Assembly (NCBI RefSeq): GCF_029714285.1
Contig: NZ_CP121663.1
Coordinates: 1,612,001 to 1,676,000, forward strand
Reading direction: 5' to 3'
DNA: 64,000 nt
From: Rhizobium sp. CB3090
GTDB lineage: Bacteria; Pseudomonadota; Alphaproteobacteria; Rhizobiales; Rhizobiaceae
Part shown: one piece after another, positions 36,400-45,709 of the stretch
Position numbering within the stretch: the first letter of the stretch is position 1
Layout: every line of letters starts with the position of its first letter
The notes under the pieces: generated by a model
The model's input: only the letters and a program-made list of their open reading frames with translations
What the model was told of the DNA's origin: nothing
Databases searched by the model: none
Made by a program: the position numbers and the translations under genes

Positions 36400-37101
36400 A
36401 TGGACGCCATGGTCGAGACCAAAGGACATTATATCGACGCCGATCCCTATCCCTGGCCTTATAACGGTGCCCTGCGGCCGGGCAATACGGCCCTCATCAT
36501 CATCGACATGCAGACCGATTTCTGCGGCAAGGGCGGCTATGTCGATCACATGGGCTATGACCTGTCGCTAGTTCAGGCGCCCATCGAGCCGATCAGGCGA
36601 GTTCTGGCCGCCATGCGCGCCAAGGGCTATCACATCATCCATACCCGCGAGGGACATCGGCCCGATCTTGCCGACCTGCCCTCCAACAAGCGCTGGCGTT
36701 CACAGCGCATCGGCGCAGGCATCGGCGATCCAGGCCCATGCGGGCGCATCCTCACACGCGGCGAACCCGGCTGGGACATTATTCCGGAACTCTACCCGAT
36801 CGAAGGCGAGACGATTATCGACAAGCCCGGCAAGGGCTCCTTCTGCGCCACCGACCTGGAGCTGATCCTCAATCAGAAGCGCATCGAGAATATCGTCCTG
36901 ACCGGCATCACCACCGACGTCTGCGTTTCCACGACCATGCGCGAGGCGAACGATCGCGGCTTCGAATGCCTGCTGCTCGAAGACTGCTGCGGCGCGACCG
37001 ATTACGGCAACCACCTCGCAGCCATCAAGATGGTGAAGATGCAAGGCGGCGTCTTCGGCTCCGTCTCCAATTCCGAAACGCTCGTGAGCCAGCTGCCATG
37101 A
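36400..37101 (+). CDS. biuH: Biuret hydrolase, isochorismatase-fold cysteine hydrolase
   Basis: The predicted protein has 233 residues. The catalytic residues fall at D36 (IIIDMQ), K142 (IIDKPGKG) and C175 (TTDVCVS), with Q215 nearby. These are the same numbers as I recall for the characterised Rhizobium leguminosarum BiuH, and the N-terminus (MDAMVET...[11 protein letters not shown]) also matches it closely. It hydrolyses biuret to allophanate and ammonia in the cytosol. Allophanate hydrolase is encoded at 29990-31801. The stop overlaps the next gene (ATGA), so it is part of the importer operon. Confidence 0.92.
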   Translation: MDAMVETKGHYIDADPYPWPYNGALRPGNTALIIIDMQTDFCGKGGYVDHMGYDLSLVQAPIEPIRRVLAAMRAKGYHIIHTREGHRPDLADLPSNKRWRSQRIGAGIGDPGPCGRILTRGEPGWDIIPELYPIEGETIIDKPGKGSFCATDLELILNQKRIENIVLTGITTDVCVSTTMREANDRGFECLLLEDCCGATDYGNHLAAIKMVKMQGGVFGSVSNSETLVSQLP

Positions 37102-38648
37102 GCACGATCCGCGACACGCCACTCCCGCAACCCGGCAAAGCTGTCGGCATCGATACGATCGACATGACGATGCGCTTCGGCGGCTTCACCGCGCTCGACA
37201 ATGTCTCGATCAACTTGCCTGCCGGCAGTTTCCATGCCCTGCTCGGCGAAAACGGCGCCGGCAAGTCGACGCTCGTCAAATGCATCATGGGCTTCTACCA
37301 CGCGACATCGGGTTCGCTTTCCGTCGATGGCCGCGAAGTGGCCATCGCCTCCCCCAAGGACGCGGCGACCTACGGCCTCGGCATGGTCTATCAGCACTTC
37401 ACGCTGGTCCCATCACTGACGGGCGCCGAAAACCTGGTCATCAGCCGCGCCGAAGTGCCTGCCGTCATCAACTGGGCGAGCGAGCGCAAGCATCTTGCTG
37501 CCTTCATGGAACATATGCCCTTCAATATCCCGCTGGACCGCCCAGTGAGCGAACTGGCAGCCGGCGAGAAACAGAAGCTGGAGATCGTCAAGCAGCTCTA
37601 TCTGGGCCGCTCCCTTCTCGTGCTCGACGAACCGACCTCGGTGCTGACGCCAGCCGAAGCCGATGAAATGCTGGGTCTGGTGCGTGGAATGACGGAGCGC
37701 GGCGAACTGACTGTGCTGATGATCTCCCATAAGTTCCACGAGGTCACGAAATTCGCCGATGCCGTTTCGATCCTGCGGCGCGGCAAGCTGGTCGGCACAG
37801 GCAAGGTCGGTGAAATCTCAACCGCCGATATGGCGGCGATGATGATCGGTGACGTCAAGCTCGCCGAGCTCGACAGTCGCGTCCCCACCCCGGAGGGCGC
37901 CAAGCCGGTCCTCAAGGTCGAGCAGGTCAAGGCGCCCGATCGTTCCGGCCTCAAAACCATCGAGATCGACAATCTCGTGGTCCGCTCTGGCGAGATCCTC
38001 GGCATCGCCGGCATCTCCGGCAACGGGCAGAAGGAACTGACGGAAATCCTCGCCGGCCAGCGCCCTACGGAAACCGGCCGGATTATCGTCAACGGCGACG
38101 CCTACCGCGCGACGCGGTCGGAGACGCGCAAGAACAATGTCCGCTTCATCCCCGAGGAGCCGCTGCAGAATGCCTGCGCGCCGAGGATGACGGTCAGCGA
38201 AAATCTAGCCTTCCGCACTTTTGACCTCGACGAGCACGGCAGGGACGCCATCTGGCTGAACAAGGGCAAGATGAAGAAGCGCGCCACAGCTCTGATTTCC
38301 GATTTCAAGGTGAAGACGGCTTCCTCCTCCTCGCCGATCGCGGCACTATCGGGCGGCAATGTGCAGCGAGCGGTGCTCGCCCGCGAACTCACAGGCGAGG
38401 TTGACCTGCTGATCGTCTCCAACCCCTGCTTCGGGCTCGACTTCTCGGCCGTCGCCGAAATCAGGGCCCGTATCATGACGGCGCGTAACTGCGGCACCGC
38501 CGTCTTGCTGCTTTCGGAGGACCTTGACGAGCTGCTCGAGATGTCTGACCGCATCATGGTGATTTCCGAAGGCAAGCTGGTTTACGAAACACCTGCGCGC
38601 TCGGCGGATATCGGGGTGATCGGTGCCCATATGGCGGGGCATCACTGA
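37098..38648 (+). CDS. ABC transporter ATP-binding protein, two-domain (BMP/nucleoside type)
   Basis: The predicted protein has 516 residues from the ATG overlapping the biuH stop. It has two ATPase halves: the first with GENGAGKST and VLDEPTSVL, the second with [16 protein letters not shown] and the degenerate Walker [13 protein letters not shown], as usual for sugar/nucleoside-type importers. It serves the permeases at 34243-36299. Placement of biuH between the permease and ATPase genes binds the hydrolase to the importer function. Confidence 0.9.
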   Translation: MSTIRDTPLPQPGKAVGIDTIDMTMRFGGFTALDNVSINLPAGSFHALLGENGAGKSTLVKCIMGFYHATSGSLSVDGREVAIASPKDAATYGLGMVYQHFTLVPSLTGAENLVISRAEVPAVINWASERKHLAAFMEHMPFNIPLDRPVSELAAGEKQKLEIVKQLYLGRSLLVLDEPTSVLTPAEADEMLGLVRGMTERGELTVLMISHKFHEVTKFADAVSILRRGKLVGTGKVGEISTADMAAMMIGDVKLAELDSRVPTPEGAKPVLKVEQVKAPDRSGLKTIEIDNLVVRSGEILGIAGISGNGQKELTEILAGQRPTETGRIIVNGDAYRATRSETRKNNVRFIPEEPLQNACAPRMTVSENLAFRTFDLDEHGRDAIWLNKGKMKKRATALISDFKVKTASSSSPIAALSGGNVQRAVLARELTGEVDLLIVSNPCFGLDFSAVAEIRARIMTARNCGTAVLLLSEDLDELLEMSDRIMVISEGKLVYETPARSADIGVIGAHMAGHH

Positions 38649-39316
38649 TGGCGGAGATCAAAGCAGAACCTTTCGCCTTTCCGGTGAAGCATGACCGGCT
38701 CGCCCTGATCGTTATCGACATGCAACGCGATTTTGCCGAACCTGGCGGCTTTGGCGCAAGCCTGGGCAATGATGTCAGCCGCATTGCCAGAATCGTGCCC
38801 GATGTCAAACGCCTCATTCAGGGCTTCCGCTCTGCTGGGCTGCCTGTCATTCACACGATGGAATGCCACAGGCCCGATCTTTCCGATCTGCCGCCGGCGA
38901 AACGCGACCGGGGCAATCCCACACTTAGGATCGGCGATAAGGGCCCCATGGGCCGCATCCTCATCTCCGGCGAGCCCGGCACTGCGATCTTGCCGGAGCT
39001 TGCCCCGCTCAAAGGTGAAGTGGTTATCGAAAAACCGGGCAAAGGCGCCTTCTATGCGACCGCGCTCGGCGAAGTGCTGCAGCGGAAGGGTATCAAACAG
39101 CTGGTCTTCGCGGGTGTAACGACTGAAGTTTGCGTGCAGACCAGCATGCGTGAAGCGAACGACCGCGGGTACGAATGCCTGCTCGCCGAGGAGGCAACAG
39201 AGAGCTATTTTCCGGAGTTCAAGGACGCAGCCATCGCCATGATCCGCGCCCAGGGCGCAATCGTCGGCTGGACGGCCCATGTCAACGACATATTGGAAAG
39301 CATCGCCCATGCCTGA
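38648..39316 (+). CDS. Second isochorismatase-fold cysteine hydrolase, possible triuret hydrolase
   Basis: The predicted protein has 222 residues. The triad is D24 (IVIDMQRD), K129 (VIEKPGKG) and C162 (TTEVCVQT). It resembles BiuH in overall design ([21 protein letters not shown]) but has a shorter N-terminus and lacks the [10 protein letters not shown] segment, so the substrate is probably different. Triuret hydrolases (TrtA) of the same family turn triuret into carboxybiuret, which decays to biuret for BiuH; that fits this operon. Another ureido or carbamoyl substrate is equally possible. It starts in a TGATG overlap with the ATPase gene. Confidence 0.72.
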   Translation: MAEIKAEPFAFPVKHDRLALIVIDMQRDFAEPGGFGASLGNDVSRIARIVPDVKRLIQGFRSAGLPVIHTMECHRPDLSDLPPAKRDRGNPTLRIGDKGPMGRILISGEPGTAILPELAPLKGEVVIEKPGKGAFYATALGEVLQRKGIKQLVFAGVTTEVCVQTSMREANDRGYECLLAEEATESYFPEFKDAAIAMIRAQGAIVGWTAHVNDILESIAHA

Positions 39317-39659
39317 AGCCACCCGCGAACTGCTGACCTCCGGCGGCTGGAAAGATTTGGAATTCGGCCCGTTCCGCGATCAGGTGACGATCCATTGGAT
39401 CCGGCCCTTTGAGGGCGACCAGCCGGGCGTGGCGCTCCTGAGATACGAAGCCGGCGCTGCGGTCCCCCGCCATCGGCACGAGGGGCTGGAAACCATTCTC
39501 GTGCTCGACGGCGTACAATCCGATGAAGCGGGCGATTACGGCCGCGGCAGTTACATCGTCAACGCACCCGGCACCGAGCACTCCGTCTGGAGCGACACCG
39601 GCTGCGTCGTCCTCATCCAATGGGACCGGCCGGTAAAAATACTGGAGGAAAGAGGATGA
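39309..39659 (+). CDS. Cupin-domain protein (ChrR-like)
   Basis: The predicted protein has 116 residues from the ATG at 39309, which lies inside the end of the preceding hydrolase gene. The metal-binding cupin motifs are [16 protein letters not shown] and the later PGTEHSVW. Cupins near amide-hydrolase genes may be small enzymes or ligand sensors. Its function here is unknown, but it is translationally coupled to the biuret/triuret operon. Confidence 0.8.
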   Translation: MPEATRELLTSGGWKDLEFGPFRDQVTIHWIRPFEGDQPGVALLRYEAGAAVPRHRHEGLETILVLDGVQSDEAGDYGRGSYIVNAPGTEHSVWSDTGCVVLIQWDRPVKILEERG

Positions 39660-39691
39660 ATTCGACGCCACTCGCCTTCGACATTGCCTAG
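39656..39691 (+). other. Eleven-codon frame after the cupin, possible remnant of a lost cistron
   Basis: GAGGAAAGAGG precedes an ATG that overlaps the cupin stop (ATGA), exactly like a further operon gene, yet the frame stops after 11 codons ([11 protein letters not shown]). This may be the start of a gene deleted downstream. It is too short to identify. Confidence 0.3.
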
Positions 39692-39716
39692 CAGCACTAT
39701 TTTCATCGCAGTGCTG
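39692..39716 (+). terminator. Hairpin after the biuret operon
   Basis: CAGCACT, an 11-base loop and AGTGCTG form a seven-base-pair stem directly after the short remnant frame. There is no strong T-run, so it is a moderate candidate for operon end. Confidence 0.4.
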
Positions 39717-39795
39717 GCAGTATCGCTTGACAGGACGATGCCTGTTTGCACTCTCGCAAGCGGTCACCGGCGACCTTGTTCCACCGCGCGAAGCT

Positions 39796-40149
39796 TCAAG
39801 ATGCCTCTGGCTGCTTCAACCTCGGCTTGACGTGCACGTCCGACCAAACCGCCAGCTCTCGCAATAATGGTTCAAGCGTCCGTCCGAATGGCGTGATGGA
39901 GTATTCCACCTTCGGCGGCACCTGCGGATAGACGGTACGCAGGATAACCCCATCCGCTTCCAGCTCGCGCAATTGCGTCGTAAGCATTCTCTGTGTCAGG
40001 CCCGGCAGCAACCGTCCAAACTCTCCGAAACGCTTTGTCCCATCGAGAATGTGGAAGATCAGGATCGCCTTCCATTTTCCGCCGATGATGTCGAGCGCCG
40101 CCTCGACCGGACAGTTTCCATAAAAGGCGTGCCTTTGCTTGCGCGTCAT
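39796..40149 (-). CDS. HxlR-family transcriptional regulator
   Basis: The predicted protein has 117 residues from the ATG at 40149; an upstream in-frame TTG at 40212 would add 21 residues. The HxlR winged-helix pattern is clear: CPVEAALDIIGGKWKAILI, RFGEFGRLLPGLTQRMLT and RTVYPQVPPKVEYSITPFG. A Cys near the N-terminus (YGNCPVE) is typical and in some members is a redox or electrophile sensor. It is divergent from an NTF2-like gene, its likely target. Confidence 0.9.
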   Translation of the reverse strand: MTRKQRHAFYGNCPVEAALDIIGGKWKAILIFHILDGTKRFGEFGRLLPGLTQRMLTTQLRELEADGVILRTVYPQVPPKVEYSITPFGRTLEPLLRELAVWSDVHVKPRLKQPEAS

Positions 40150-40270
40150 GTTGCTTGCCTGCTCCTTACTTACAAATACGACGGTATAGGCTCTATTTGT
40201 GCGTACTTGCAATTCTGCCTGAAAGCGTCAATCACCGGCTCGACGAAACTTGCACACAAAGAATCAAATA

Positions 40271-40642
40271 ATGGAAACCCACCCCATCGTTCATCTCGAA
40301 CAGGCCGCACTTCAGCGTTGGTGTGCGGGCGATCCATCCGGCTTTCTGGAACTATCGGCGCCCGATGTCACCTATTTCGATCCGTTCCTGAGCAAGCGCC
40401 TGGATGGCCTCGACAAACTCACAGCCTATTACGAGAGCGGCAAAATCTTCGCTCCCAGATACGAAATGGTCGAACCCAGCGTGCAGGAAATCGGGGACGC
40501 CGCTATCCTTACGTTCCGCTTTAACTCCTATAGCGGCAGCGAGGGCGCACAGATGCGATGGAACTGCACCGAAGTATATCGGCGCACAGAAGGGACTTGG
40601 CGGATCGTTCATACGCACTGGTCATTTACTGCACAGGAATGA
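40271..40642 (+). CDS. NTF2-like (SnoaL/DUF4440-type) small protein
   Basis: The predicted protein has 123 residues. The ATG at 40271 is preferred to a TTG at 40250; the ribosome site is weak. The fold is a cone-like NTF2 barrel, seen in the N-terminal helix, DVTYFDPFLSKRLDGLDKL and the terminal strand GTWRIVHTHWSF. Such proteins are often small isomerases or stress-related binding proteins. Control by the divergent HxlR gene is likely, as this pairing is common in rhizobia. Confidence 0.8.
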   Translation: METHPIVHLEQAALQRWCAGDPSGFLELSAPDVTYFDPFLSKRLDGLDKLTAYYESGKIFAPRYEMVEPSVQEIGDAAILTFRFNSYSGSEGAQMRWNCTEVYRRTEGTWRIVHTHWSFTAQE

Positions 40643-40749
40643 CCATCCGCCCTTCATCTGATCGAACTTCTTGAGCTATTCTTGAGGGCAGGCCTGCGCT
40701 GCGGAATTGAGCGCATGAGTTTCTGACGTTGCCTTCGCTGTTCTCGCAG

Positions 40750-40789
40750 GACCAACACGCCGATATCTAACGATGTCAGCGTGTTGGTC
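40750..40789. terminator. Terminator hairpin between convergent genes
   Basis: GACCAACACGC (40750-40760) and GCGTGTTGGTC (40779-40789) form a perfect 11-bp stem with an 18-base loop, followed on the plus strand by ATTTTG. It can end both the NTF2-like gene and the convergent dehydrogenase gene. Confidence 0.75.
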
Positions 40790-40804
40790 ATTTTGACATT
40801 GAGA

Positions 40805-41908
40805 CTAAACTGCCTGCTTCAAACGAAGCGCCTCCGGGTCGTAGACCCGTCCAAAGCGATTGTTGAGGAAATCGGCCAGGGTGACCTCTTCCTGACAAAC
40901 GAAGCCTTTCTGCGGGAGCTTTCCAGAAGCAAGCAGATCAAGAACCGTTGTTATGCCGGCCGCCGTCGTCACCTGGATGGCGCTCATCATTTTGCCTGCG
41001 ACGACGCTTGCGTAGACCTTGTTCGCGTAGGTCTCCTGAAGATAGCGATTGTCCTTCCAGCCGCAGACGGTAACGAAGATCACTACGACGTCCTGCATCG
41101 TGGCAGGAAGCGCGTGTTCGAACAGATCCTTCAGCACATCACGACGGTTTTTCAGGTTGAGATCGTTCAGAAGCGCCTTGATGATAGCCTGGTGGCCGGG
41201 ATACCGGATCGTCCGGTAGTTCATCGTACGCACGCGGCCCTCGAGCGTCTTAGCGAGCGTGCCGAGGCCGCCAGAGGTGTTGAATGCTTCATAGGTGACG
41301 CCATCGAGAGAGAACTCTTCCCGCTCTTCCATGGCCGGAACAGTCACCAGCTTGCCTTCCACGATCGCTTCGCACGGCTCGATGTACTCGTTGATCAGCC
41401 CGTCCGTGCTCCAGGTAAGATTATAGTTCAGAGCGTTAGACGGATACTGCGGCAGAGCGCCCACGCGCATGCGGACGCTGTCCAGACTATCGAATCTTTG
41501 GGCGAGATCGTTCGCAACAATCGAGATAAAGCCGGGCGCCAAACCACACTGGGGAATGAAGGCCACGTTGGCGTCCTTCGCCAACTCCTCGACCTTTTTG
41601 GTTGTGGCGACGTCTTCCGTCAGATCGAGGTAATGGACCGATGCCTCAAGAGCTGCTTCTGCCACCTTGCCTGTGAGATTGAATGGCGCTGCGGAGAGAA
41701 CTGCGAACCTGCCGCGAAGCAGATCGACAAGCGCTTTCTTGTCGGCAATGTCGATAACCACGCCCGATATCGCCGGATGATTGTCCAGCTTTGATAACTG
41801 AACCTGGTCCCGATCCGTTACGATCACATTGTAGTCGCCGGTTTCAGCGAGCATCACAGCGATCGCGCCGCCGATCTTGCCGGCACCAATTACCACTATT
41901 TCCTTCAT
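40805..41908 (-). CDS. Saccharopine dehydrogenase-like / lysine dehydrogenase-like oxidoreductase
   Basis: The predicted protein has 367 residues from the ATG at 41908, with AAGGGGA upstream. The N-terminal Rossmann fold begins EIVVIGAGKIGGAIA. The saccharopine-dehydrogenase family pattern continues with LDLTEDVATTK, CGLAPGFISIVANDLA and a C-terminal catalytic domain. Relatives include L-lysine 6-dehydrogenase, carboxynorspermidine dehydrogenase and saccharopine dehydrogenase itself. It is divergent from an Lrp/AsnC regulator and near lysA-dapF, so lysine or diamino-acid metabolism is the best guess. Confidence 0.78.
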   Translation of the reverse strand: MKEIVVIGAGKIGGAIAVMLAETGDYNVIVTDRDQVQLSKLDNHPAISGVVIDIADKKALVDLLRGRFAVLSAAPFNLTGKVAEAALEASVHYLDLTEDVATTKKVEELAKDANVAFIPQCGLAPGFISIVANDLAQRFDSLDSVRMRVGALPQYPSNALNYNLTWSTDGLINEYIEPCEAIVEGKLVTVPAMEEREEFSLDGVTYEAFNTSGGLGTLAKTLEGRVRTMNYRTIRYPGHQAIIKALLNDLNLKNRRDVLKDLFEHALPATMQDVVVIFVTVCGWKDNRYLQETYANKVYASVVAGKMMSAIQVTTAAGITTVLDLLASGKLPQKGFVCQEEVTLADFLNNRFGRVYDPEALRLKQAV

Positions 41909-42044
41909 ATAAATCCCCTTGGTTCGCATTCAGGATTTTTATAAGTGTAGGGAGAACTTAATCAGATCATAGTGGCGAAAAGTACATTTTGCTGTATATA
42001 ATTTTGCAAATAGACGAAGTCCATTATCAGACTGCCGAGGGACA

Positions 42045-42476
42045 ATGAAACCGACCGAAAAAGATCGCGAATTGCTGGCTTTGCTGGGCGAAAACGCCCG
42101 CATGCCGGTCGCGACATTGGCAAAAAAATTGCTCTTGTCACGAACGACCGTACAAGCGCGGTTGGAGCGACTGGAAAAGGAAGGGGTAATTGCCGGTTAT
42201 GGCGTCAGGCTGTCGGATGCTTACTCTTCGAGCCTGGTGAAAGCACATATTATGATCACGCTTGCGCCGAAGGTACTCTCGCAGGTTTGCGCCACGCTTC
42301 AGCGTATCCAAGCAGTCAAGTCGCTTCACTCGGTAAGCGGCACGTTCGATCTCATCGCCGTTATTGAAGCACCGTCGATCTCCGAGCTCGATCAACTTGT
42401 CGACGAAATCGGCATGATCGATGGCGTCGAGCGCACGCTCTCGTCGATCATACTCTCTACTCGGATCAGTCGGTAG
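42045..42476 (+). CDS. Lrp/AsnC-family transcriptional regulator
   Basis: The predicted protein has 143 residues; GAGGGA precedes the ATG. The N-terminal helix-turn-helix is clear (ARMPVATLAKKLLLSRTTVQARLERLE), followed by an RAM/AsnC ligand domain (residues 65-140, SVSGTFDLIAVIEA). It probably controls the divergent dehydrogenase gene in response to lysine or another amino acid. Confidence 0.9.
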   Translation: MKPTEKDRELLALLGENARMPVATLAKKLLLSRTTVQARLERLEKEGVIAGYGVRLSDAYSSSLVKAHIMITLAPKVLSQVCATLQRIQAVKSLHSVSGTFDLIAVIEAPSISELDQLVDEIGMIDGVERTLSSIILSTRISR

Positions 42477-42495
42477 GCGACCAAAAACAAAGAGA

Positions 42496-42536
42496 TAGAG
42501 CGGCTCTAAGATTCCGCGAAAAGCTGAGCCGCTCTA
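42496..42536. terminator. Inverted repeat between convergent Lrp and deacylase genes
   Basis: TAGAGCGGCTC (42496-42506) and GAGCCGCTCTA (42526-42536) form a perfect 11-bp stem around a 19-base loop, 20 bases after the Lrp stop. There is no clear T-run; it is a probable bidirectional terminator. Confidence 0.6.
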
Positions 42537-42630
42537 GTAGCGAAGACATCCCCCTTATCGGGCGTCAGGCGCGCCGGTCACCCTCTGTCCCAATGATGTC
42601 AAGGAGGGCTTTTGTGACAAACATCTCTTG

Positions 42631-43614
42631 TCAGCGCCGCTCTTCGACAGCGATCGCTAACGTGGCCATCCCAGCCTTGAGCGTCGGGTGGGTCATTCTC
42701 CAGAGCATCAATCCGTCAACCGGCGCAACGATCGGAGCCAAGGGGTCTCCAAAAAGGCTATAAATGGTTCCGAGTTGCTGGCCCTTGGAAACCTGGCATC
42801 CAGGGTCCACAACGGCGTGGAATTCTCCATCCTCCGGAGAATCCACCCAAATATAATCGTCGCATGGGACGCGGCCCCTCGCGAATTGCGGGCGCGCTTC
42901 CGGCAGAATCCCGATATGGCGTGCGATGTTCAGAACACCTGCCACATGATATTCCACCGCATCATGCTCGACCACACCATGGGAGCCCGCCTCGGACATT
43001 ATGGAGAAACGACGCTGCCGGGCAAAACCCGTCGGCGGGCGTCCAGGCTGCTCCATATGCTTTGGTGGCAAACCCACAACAATTTCTGCATCGAAGCACA
43101 TCGCAAGAGCGCGGGCCTTGGCGTCGAAATTGTCATCACCTGTGCGTTGGTAGATCGAGAAGAACGCCACCTTTTCCCGCAGGTCTCCCCCGTGCATGTC
43201 GACGTAGCACGCTGCGCCTCTGGTCCATTCAGTCGTGATGGCGTCACAAAGAGCTTCGGTGAAGGACCCGTCCGATTTACCCGGAAACGAAAAATTGATG
43301 TTGCGCCCATCGATCGGGCACACGTACTCGCTGTATTGAAACCGCGCCGGCTGATTGATCAGCGGGATGATTTCGACACAACCATGCATCTCCTGCGGAT
43401 CGAACAACTTCTGCAGACGAACAGCAGCTTCTATCGCCGATACTTCGTTGACATGCACACCCGCCGATATGCAAAGCCGGGGGCCTGGCTGGTTGCCGCG
43501 TATTTCACACAGCGGCCAGACAAAATCTGAGAGTCTAGGGTTTGAAAAGCGCAGGAGCCGGCGATGGATGCCAGGCGTAATGCTTCCGTCTTGCTCTGGC
43601 AGTTGCTCAGGCAT
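42631..43614 (-). CDS. AspA/AstE-family (M14-like) zinc deacylase
   Basis: The predicted protein has 327 residues from the ATG at 43614, six bases after GAGGAA; a TTG at 43641 would add nine residues. Zinc ligands are H54 and E57 (GVHVNEVSA, the HxxE of the family) and H141 (DMHGGD). The family motif DGRNINFSFPG is also present. Relatives remove acyl groups from N-acyl amino acids: aspartoacylase, succinylglutamate desuccinylase, and DoeB/EutE, which acts on N-acetyl-diaminobutyrate. The neighbours dapF and lysA suggest an N-acyl diaminopimelate-like substrate. That is inference. Confidence 0.8.
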   Translation of the reverse strand: MPEQLPEQDGSITPGIHRRLLRFSNPRLSDFVWPLCEIRGNQPGPRLCISAGVHVNEVSAIEAAVRLQKLFDPQEMHGCVEIIPLINQPARFQYSEYVCPIDGRNINFSFPGKSDGSFTEALCDAITTEWTRGAACYVDMHGGDLREKVAFFSIYQRTGDDNFDAKARALAMCFDAEIVVGLPPKHMEQPGRPPTGFARQRRFSIMSEAGSHGVVEHDAVEYHVAGVLNIARHIGILPEARPQFARGRVPCDDYIWVDSPEDGEFHAVVDPGCQVSKGQQLGTIYSLFGDPLAPIVAPVDGLMLWRMTHPTLKAGMATLAIAVEERR

Positions 43615-43683
43615 TGCGAATTCCTCGAAAATATCGGTCAAGAGTGGCAGCCCCTTGTATGGGACTGCCGTTAGGCAGAGATG

Positions 43684-44790
43684 TTACTGCGACAACAGAC
43701 TGACGCACTTTTTCAGGGCATTTTCCCAGTTCGTCTTTCCGTCCGCACCGGTTTCGTTCCACCAGGCATAGTTCTGGAACACCTGCTTCTCGGCAACGCC
43801 TGGAGCACCCGGGAGTGTTTTGCGCAAATCCTCCGGGATCAGGTCGTAAGCCTTCTTATTCACGGGTCCATAGCCGATCAACTCCGCGAAAGCGGCCTGT
43901 GGTTTTGCCATGGCGATGTATGCCAGAAGCTTGTCTGCGTTGTCTCGATTGGGTGCGCCCTTGGTGACCACCCAGTAGTCATACTGAAGCAACGACTGGT
44001 CCCATGAAAAGGCCAATGGGGCGCCTTGCTTCTTTGCAGCGAAAATTCGCCCATTGTAAGCGTCGGCGATATCGACTTCTCCGTCGATCAAGCTCTGTGG
44101 CGCCTCGGCACCGGCGGTCCACCACCGGCTGACATTGGGCTTAATGGCGGCCACTTTCGCGAACGCGCGATCGATATCGATCGGGTAGACATCCTTTGGC
44201 TGAACGCCGTCCCCCATCAACGCACCCTCTAACATGCCGCCATCGATCATTTTTTCGCATTTGGGCAGAGTGCGCATGCCGGGAAAGGCACTGACGTTAT
44301 AAAAATCGCCCCAGTTCTTGGGAGCCTTGGACGGATCTTTGAACCGAGTTTCGTCATAGGCGATACCGACAGAATATAGCAGCGCTCCGATGCCGTACTT
44401 GTTTTTGAGATTGTCCGGGATCGCGGCGAGTGTGTCCTTGTCGAAGAGCCCGTAGTTGATTTCCTGCACCGCTCCCTTATTCACGAAGCCTGCCAGGAAG
44501 CCTCCAGGGATTGAAGTCACATCGGCTTCCGGCTGTCCTACCTGGATAGACGCAAGCAGCTTGGAATGGTCTTCCGGAACAAGAACGACTTTAATTCCGG
44601 TATCGCGGGTAAACGGTTCGTAGAAGGCTTTCTTCTGGGCGTCCTCCCATGTGCCGCCGCCCGAAGTCACGACGACTTCGCCTTTGCCTTTGAGATTCTC
44701 GGGGATAGCCTCCTGAGCGCAAACTGACTGCCCGGAAGCAAGCAGAATGGCAATCCCGCTCGCGATGAGGTTTATTGACTTGACGTTCAT
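43684..44790 (-). CDS. ABC substrate-binding protein, spermidine/putrescine (PotD) type
   Basis: The predicted protein has 368 residues with a signal peptide ending near SVCAQ (about residue 25). It is an extracellular solute-binding family 1 protein with TSGGGTWEDAQKKAFYEPF at the start of the mature part and WNETGADG near the end. It probably feeds the fused permease and PotA-like ATPase at 48373-51254. It is encoded on the minus strand with the deacylase, dapF and lysA, so the substrate is more likely a diamino-acid compound than a polyamine. Confidence 0.85.
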   Translation of the reverse strand: MNVKSINLIASGIAILLASGQSVCAQEAIPENLKGKGEVVVTSGGGTWEDAQKKAFYEPFTRDTGIKVVLVPEDHSKLLASIQVGQPEADVTSIPGGFLAGFVNKGAVQEINYGLFDKDTLAAIPDNLKNKYGIGALLYSVGIAYDETRFKDPSKAPKNWGDFYNVSAFPGMRTLPKCEKMIDGGMLEGALMGDGVQPKDVYPIDIDRAFAKVAAIKPNVSRWWTAGAEAPQSLIDGEVDIADAYNGRIFAAKKQGAPLAFSWDQSLLQYDYWVVTKGAPNRDNADKLLAYIAMAKPQAAFAELIGYGPVNKKAYDLIPEDLRKTLPGAPGVAEKQVFQNYAWWNETGADGKTNWENALKKCVSLLSQ

Positions 44791-44840
44791 TTAAGTTCCT
44801 TTCGTCCTCTGGGTTCTGGCGCTGAAACGCGCTCTTTTGA

Positions 44841-45707
44841 TTAACTGAGCTGCAGCGGCACATAGCCGCTGCAGCAGGTTGCGACCGGACCTGTCATCAT
44901 GACGCCGTCCTCTCGCAAATCGATCCGGAGGGTCCCTCCAGGCAGGTGTACCGTCACCGAACTGGTTTTGATGAAGCCACGTTGACGAGCGACAAAGGCT
45001 GCGGCGCAGGCGCCGGTCCCGCATGCCTCCGTAAGCATTCCCGGTCGTTCCCATACGGCCAGTTTGATGGTGCCGGCGTCCACTATCTCGGCGACGCCAA
45101 CATTCGTTCCGGATTCAAAAATGGAGTGGTTCTGTATGGACGGTGCAAACCTCGGAATATCGACGTCTGCGAGTTTGTCGACGAAGAACACCGTATGCGG
45201 ATTCCCAACGCTGACCGCAAAGCCGCCTTTGAGAGGCCCCGATTCAACCGGCAGACACGAAGCGTCAGCCGGCTCTCTCAACGGAATCTCGTTCCAAGCA
45301 GTGCCTACCGGCCCGAATTGCACACTGACCGCATCATCTCCAGAAGCGCTGCATCGGAGTAAATCCGCCGCGGTTTCGATCGTAACCATATCGCGACCGC
45401 TCTCCCTCATGAGCTGATGCGCGACACATCGAGTTGCGTTGCCGCAAGCGGACACCTCCGCGCCGTCGATGTTGTAGATGCGCATAAAAGCATCTGCGCC
45501 CTTTGCGCGTCCGGCATCCGTTGGAAGCTCGATGGTCAGCAGTTCTTCCGCACCGACACCGGACCGCACGTCACAAATACGCTGGACATCTTCAGCGGGA
45601 ACCCTCTGACGTGACCCCCGCAGATCAAGGATCACGAAGCAGTTGCGAAGCCCATGCATCTTGAGGAACGGAAAATTCGCCTGATGCGGTCGAGGATCGA
45701 CAGCCAT
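44841..45707 (-). CDS. dapF: Diaminopimelate epimerase
   Basis: The predicted protein has 288 residues from the ATG at 45707, three bases after the lysA stop. Both catalytic cysteines are present: C88 in ACGNATRC and C229 in EACGTGACA. It interconverts LL- and meso-diaminopimelate. Rhizobia have a housekeeping dapF elsewhere, and this sequence has an accessory context, so it is likely a second, specialised copy. Confidence 0.9.
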   Translation of the reverse strand: MAVDPRPHQANFPFLKMHGLRNCFVILDLRGSRQRVPAEDVQRICDVRSGVGAEELLTIELPTDAGRAKGADAFMRIYNIDGAEVSACGNATRCVAHQLMRESGRDMVTIETAADLLRCSASGDDAVSVQFGPVGTAWNEIPLREPADASCLPVESGPLKGGFAVSVGNPHTVFFVDKLADVDIPRFAPSIQNHSIFESGTNVGVAEIVDAGTIKLAVWERPGMLTEACGTGACAAAFVARQRGFIKTSSVTVHLPGGTLRIDLREDGVMMTGPVATCCSGYVPLQLS

Positions 45708-45709
45708 GT

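Noticed and set aside
21401..42020. A shared 12-mer ATAGACGAAGTC at about 21400 and 42013
   Set aside because: Several such repeated 12-mers are expected by chance in 64 kb; no shared context or symmetry supports a common site.
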